The notes below the pieces were generated by a model, which was given only the letters and a program-made list of their open reading frames with translations, had not been told where the DNA came from and searched no databases. From assembly GCA_023457435.1 (NCBI GenBank), contig JAEWLS010000002.1:186001-250000 (forward strand): a stretch of DNA of 64,000 bases, read 5' to 3'. The stretch comes from Pseudomonadota bacterium (GTDB lineage Bacteria; Pseudomonadota; Alphaproteobacteria; Rhizobiales; Rhizobiaceae). The translations under genes and the position numbers were made by a program. Of the stretch, positions 60,687 to 64,000 are shown in pieces. How positions within the stretch are numbered: the first letter of the stretch is position 1; every line of letters begins with the position of its first letter.

Positions 60687-62198
60687 ATGTTTGGCAAGCG
60701 TGGTGGATTGAGCGACGGCCCGAGCCCGACCCCGGCATTTCCGCCGGCGTCGCGGCCCGTGGCTCCCCAACCCCTCGAACGCAGCAGCGGCGATGTTGCG
60801 CTGGCCTCACGTCCGGTCGAGTCGCGCGGCGATGCCATGCCGCCGCCGCGCCGTGTCGAGGCGATCATATCCGCCGAACCCGCAAGGCGTGCGGCGCCCG
60901 CGGGCCGCGAGCGCTCGGAAAGCTATTACGACACGAAGAGCCAGGTCTTTTCGGCGCTGATCGATACCATCGATCTGTCGCAGCTCGCCAAGCTCGAGCC
61001 TGACAATGCGCGTGAAGAGATCCGCGACATCGTCAACGACATCATCGCGATCAAGAACTTTGCGATGTCCATCGCCGAGCAGGAAGAGCTGCTCGAGGAC
61101 ATCTGCAACGATGTGCTCGGCTATGGCCCGCTGGAGCCGCTGTTGGCGCGCGATGACATCGCCGACATCATGGTCAACGGCTCGCGCCAGGTGTTTATCG
61201 AAGTCGGCGGCAAGGTCGAGCAGACCAATATCCGCTTTCGCGACAATCAGCAGCTCCTGAACATCTGCCAACGCATCGTCAGCCAGGTCGGCCGCCGCGT
61301 CGATGAAGCTTCTCCGATCTGCGACGCGCGCCTGCCCGACGGCTCGCGCGTCAACGTTATTGCGCCGCCGCTCTCCATCGATGGCGCTGCGCTCACCATC
61401 CGCAAGTTCAAGAAGGACAAGCTGACTCTCGACCAGCTGGTTAAGTTCGGCGCCATCAACCATGAAGGCGCCGAGATCCTCAAGATCATCGGCCGCGTCC
61501 GCTGCAACACGATCATCTCCGGCGGCACCGGCTCCGGTAAGACCACCCTGCTCAACTGCCTGTCGAGCTTCATCGACAAGGACGAGCGCGTCATCACCTG
61601 CGAGGATTCGGCGGAGCTTCAGCTGCAGCAGCCGCATGTGGTGCGCCTCGAAACGCGTCCGCCCAACCTCGAGGGCGAAGGCGAGGTCACAATGCGCGAC
61701 CTCGTCAAGAACTGCCTGCGCATGCGGCCCGAGCGGATCATCGTCGGCGAAGTGCGCGGACCCGAGGTCTTCGATCTGCTGTCGGCGATGAACACGGGTC
61801 ACGACGGTTCGATGGGCACGATCCACTCCAACAGCCCGCGCGAGTGCCTGAACCGCATCGAATCGATGATCGCCATGGGCGGCTTCACCCTGCCGCAGCG
61901 GACGGTGCGCGAGATTATCGTCGGATCGATCGACGTCATCATCCAGGCGGCGCGCCTGCGCGACGGTTCGCGTCGCATCACCCACATCACCGAAGTGATC
62001 GGCATGGAAGGCGACGTGATCATCACGCAGGACCTCCTGCTCTACAACATCACCGGCGAGGACGCCCAGGGCAAGCTTATCGGTAAGCACGTTTCGACCG
62101 GCGTCGGGCGCCCCGCCTTCTGGGATCGCGCCCGCTACTTCGGCGAGGAGCAGCGCCTCGCCGCCGCTCTGGAGAAGATGGAGAAGCAATCGTCGTGA
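60687..62198 (+). CDS. cpaF: Pilus motor ATPase CpaF/TadA
   Basis: The 503-residue type II/IV secretion ATPase powers Flp assembly. After a disordered Pro-rich start the N-terminal domain spans about 75-230. Walker A is IISGGTGSGKTTLLNCLSSF near residue 275, the Asp box is VITCEDSAELQLQQPHVVRL near 303, and Walker B is RPERIIVGEVRGPEVFDLLS near 345, followed by the His box GHDGSMGTIHSNSPRECL. It follows cpaE in the same operon, 54 bases after it. Confidence 0.94.
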   Translation: MFGKRGGLSDGPSPTPAFPPASRPVAPQPLERSSGDVALASRPVESRGDAMPPPRRVEAIISAEPARRAAPAGRERSESYYDTKSQVFSALIDTIDLSQLAKLEPDNAREEIRDIVNDIIAIKNFAMSIAEQEELLEDICNDVLGYGPLEPLLARDDIADIMVNGSRQVFIEVGGKVEQTNIRFRDNQQLLNICQRIVSQVGRRVDEASPICDARLPDGSRVNVIAPPLSIDGAALTIRKFKKDKLTLDQLVKFGAINHEGAEILKIIGRVRCNTIISGGTGSGKTTLLNCLSSFIDKDERVITCEDSAELQLQQPHVVRLETRPPNLEGEGEVTMRDLVKNCLRMRPERIIVGEVRGPEVFDLLSAMNTGHDGSMGTIHSNSPRECLNRIESMIAMGGFTLPQRTVREIIVGSIDVIIQAARLRDGSRRITHITEVIGMEGDVIITQDLLLYNITGEDAQGKLIGKHVSTGVGRPAFWDRARYFGEEQRLAAALEKMEKQSS

Positions 62199-62220
62199 CG
62201 CGCCGCAGGAGCCTCCGACA

Positions 62221-63219
62221 GTGAACTTCCTGCTGTTCTCGCTGCTCGCCGCGATCGCCGGCGGCGCCGTAGCCTATGTGTTTCTGTTCGACCGCATGTC
62301 GAACCAGAAGAACGCCGCAAAGCGCCTCGACACGGTCAAGCGCGCCGAGACCGACCGTGCGTCGGTCAAGGCCTCCCGCGACCGTCTCCAGGAGGCGGCG
62401 AAGCGGCGCAAGTCCGTTCAGGACTCGCTCAAGGACCTCGAAGAGCGCGAGAAGCTCCGCGAAAAGAACATCAAGAAGCCGCCCCTTCGGGTGCAGCTGA
62501 AGCAGGCCGGCATCGGCATCAGCGTCGAGCGCTTTTACGTCTATTCGGCCATCAGCGGTCTCGTCCTTACCTTCGTCGCGTTCATATTCGGAGCCCCGCT
62601 TCTGACCCTGCCCGGGGCGCTTGTCGCTGGCGCCATCGGCATCCCGCGCTGGGTGGTCTCCTTCATTCGCGGCCGCCGTGTGAAAGCGTTCCTGAACGAG
62701 TTTCCGAACGCGCTCGACGTCATCGTCCGCGCCGTGAAATCCGGTTTGCCGCTGAACGACGGTATCCGCCTCATCGCCACGGAATCGCAGGAGCCGGTGC
62801 GTACCGAGTTCCGGCGTATCGTCGAGGCGCAGCAGATCGGCATGTCGGTGTCCGATGCGGCGATGCGCATGAGCGAGACGATGCCGTGCCCCGAGGCGAG
62901 CTTCTTCGGCATCGTCATTCAGATCCAGCAGCAGGCCGGTGGCAACCTGTCCGAAGCGCTGGGCAACCTGTCGCGCGTCCTGCGCGACCGCAAGAAGATG
63001 AAGGCGAAGGTTCAGGCGCTGTCGATGGAAGCCAAGGCTTCCGCGGTGATCATCGGAGCACTGCCGTTCATCGTCGCGTTCCTCGTTTATCTGTCGTCAC
63101 CCAACTACATCATGCCGCTCTTCACCACGAGCACCGGCCACATCATCCTCGGCATCTCTGGCCTGTGGATGTCGATGGGCATCTTCGTGATGAAGAAGAT
63201 GATCAACATCGAGGTGTAG
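62221..63219 (+). CDS. tadB: Tad inner-membrane platform protein TadB
   Basis: The 332-residue GspF/TadB-type membrane protein has an N-terminal helix FLLFSLLAAIAGGAVAYVFL and a charged coiled segment (about residues 35-85). Helices follow near 105-150, then a cytoplasmic four-helix bundle (FLNEFPNALDVIVRAVKSGL near 160) and two C-terminal helices (VIIGALPFIVAFLVYLSS, and the last near 305). The start codon is GTG 62221. With TadC it forms the platform that couples to CpaF. Confidence 0.92.
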   Translation: MNFLLFSLLAAIAGGAVAYVFLFDRMSNQKNAAKRLDTVKRAETDRASVKASRDRLQEAAKRRKSVQDSLKDLEEREKLREKNIKKPPLRVQLKQAGIGISVERFYVYSAISGLVLTFVAFIFGAPLLTLPGALVAGAIGIPRWVVSFIRGRRVKAFLNEFPNALDVIVRAVKSGLPLNDGIRLIATESQEPVRTEFRRIVEAQQIGMSVSDAAMRMSETMPCPEASFFGIVIQIQQQAGGNLSEALGNLSRVLRDRKKMKAKVQALSMEAKASAVIIGALPFIVAFLVYLSSPNYIMPLFTTSTGHIILGISGLWMSMGIFVMKKMINIEV

Positions 63220-63223
63220 CGCC

Positions 63224-64000
63224 ATGGCCGATATCGTAGTCAGCGCCATTCTCGAGCCGGGCTTCCTGATCGCCCTCCTGGTCGGCATTGCCGTCTTCGC
63301 GACGCTGTTCACCGCCATGCCGGCGCTCGGCGGCAACCCGCTCAAGGCGCGCATGAAGTCCGTCGCGCTCGAGCGTGACGAGTTGCGCGCCAAGCAGCGC
63401 GCGCGTCTGGCCAACGAGGCCGAGAAGCGGCGCAAGGGTCTGCGCGAAACGCCGGGTTCCGGCGGCATGAAGGACATCGTCGACAGGCTGGACCTGCGCC
63501 GCGCGCTTGCCGACGAGGGCACCGTCGCGAAGCTTCGCATGGCGGGCTTCCGCGGCCAGAACCCGATGACGCGATTTCTGTTCTTCCGTCTCGTCCTGCC
63601 GTTCGTCGGCCTGGCACTGGCGGTGGTGTGGATCTTCGTGCTCGGCGGCCTGCCTGAACAGCCCTTCTTCGTGAAGCTGTTCGTCTGCATTCTGATGGCC
63701 TACGCCGGCTTCTACGCGCCGGTCCTCTACGTGTCCAACCGCGCCACCAAGCGCAAGAAGTCGATCCAGATGGCCTGGCCGGATGCGCTTGACCTGACGC
63801 TGATCTGCGTCGAGTCCGGCATGTCCGTGGAAGCTGCGATGCGCCGCGTCGCCGAGGAGATCGGTGCGCAATCGGTCGAGCTGGCCGAGGAGTTCGTTTT
63901 GACGAACGCCGAGCTCGCCTTCCTGCAGGAGCGCCGCCAGGCCTACGAGAATCTGGCGCAGCGTACCGGGCTTGAGTCGGTGAAGAGCGTCGCGCAGGCA
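63224..64000 (+). CDS. tadC: Tad inner-membrane platform protein TadC (truncated by window edge)
   Basis: The frame is open from ATG 63224 to the right edge (259 codons), so the C-terminus lies outside. The ATG follows tadB by four bases. It has a first helix (ILEPGFLIALLVGIAVFATL), two central helices (FFRLVLPFVGLALAVVWIFV, and LFVCILMAYAGFYAPVLYVS) and then the GspF-type bundle starting MAWPDALDLTLICVESGMSV. This is the second paralogous platform protein of the Flp machine. Confidence 0.92.
   Translation, partial: MADIVVSAILEPGFLIALLVGIAVFATLFTAMPALGGNPLKARMKSVALERDELRAKQRARLANEAEKRRKGLRETPGSGGMKDIVDRLDLRRALADEGTVAKLRMAGFRGQNPMTRFLFFRLVLPFVGLALAVVWIFVLGGLPEQPFFVKLFVCILMAYAGFYAPVLYVSNRATKRKKSIQMAWPDALDLTLICVESGMSVEAAMRRVAEEIGAQSVELAEEFVLTNAELAFLQERRQAYENLAQRTGLESVKSVAQA

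Overview
This 64-kb window is a GC-rich chromosomal segment from an alphaproteobacterium, most likely a member of the Rhizobiales close to Mesorhizobium, Phyllobacteriaceae or Brucellaceae. The evidence is the gene order (rimI-plsC-miaB-phoH-ybeY-corC-lnt-XRE-metK-trmB, rimP-nusA-infB-rbfA-truB, rpsO-pnp, fabI-fabB-fabA next to irr, dnaA-dnaN-recF, and a cpa/Tad pilus locus), an Irr-type Fur protein, an HWE-family histidine kinase and frequent GTG/TTG starts. This placement rests on recalled synteny, not on a database search. No tRNA, rRNA, CRISPR array, insertion sequence or prophage was seen.

Layout. (1) 1-1.9 kb is a decayed accessory edge. It holds the 5' end of a restriction-modification-type protein with a PD-(D/E)XK nuclease motif, a frameshifted Phd-family antitoxin that still has a palindromic operator, and two copies of a REP-like repeat. 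(2) 1.9-6.6 kb is metabolic: a solitary hydantoinase/oxoprolinase A, a small conserved protein, and malate synthase G (glyoxylate use). (3) 6.6-17.0 kb is a long housekeeping run for tRNA and ribosome modification, phospholipid and lipoprotein acylation, and SAM synthesis. (4) 17.1-20.1 kb is a tripartite tricarboxylate transporter whose binding-protein gene tctC is frameshifted. (5) 20.2-34.0 kb is the transcription/translation block rimP-nusA-ylxR-infB-rbfA-truB, then corA and an HWE kinase, then rpsO and pnp. Structured RNA leaders are visible before rimP, rpsO and pnp. (6) 34.1-41.7 kb holds an RsmC-like methyltransferase, a GGDEF-EAL protein with a degenerate GGDEF motif, the fatty-acid genes fabI-fabB-fabA, irr, an SH3 exported protein and a 2-hydroxyacid dehydrogenase. 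(7) 41.6-52.1 kb is read mostly on the minus strand: deoB, mutM, an enoyl-CoA hydratase gene, rpsT, dnaA, dnaN, recF, moeB and a two-subunit aconitase X. The dnaA upstream region is dense in possible control signals (palindromes, a consensus DnaA box, clustered GANTC sites). (8) 52.2-64.0 kb is a Tad/Flp pilus locus: a PhnD-like exported protein, two TadE/G pseudopilins, a stand-alone pilus N-terminal-domain protein, the Flp pilin, CpaA-F, TadB and the start of TadC, which runs off the right edge.

How the genes fit together. Most of the window is core information processing (replication initiation and clamp loading, transcription elongation, translation initiation, RNA decay) plus membrane lipid synthesis. 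The Tad genes form one coherent machine: prepilin (Flp), prepilin peptidase (CpaA), outer-membrane secretin and its partners (CpaB, CpaC, CpaD), localisation factor (CpaE), motor ATPase (CpaF) and inner-membrane platform (TadB, TadC). I found no clearly undescribed multi-gene system. The most interesting signals are regulatory: the promoter-plus-terminator arrangement ahead of rimP-nusA, the folded rpsO and pnp leaders, the complex dnaA leader and a terminator-like hairpin just before dnaN. The frameshifts in the antitoxin and in tctC are also notable.
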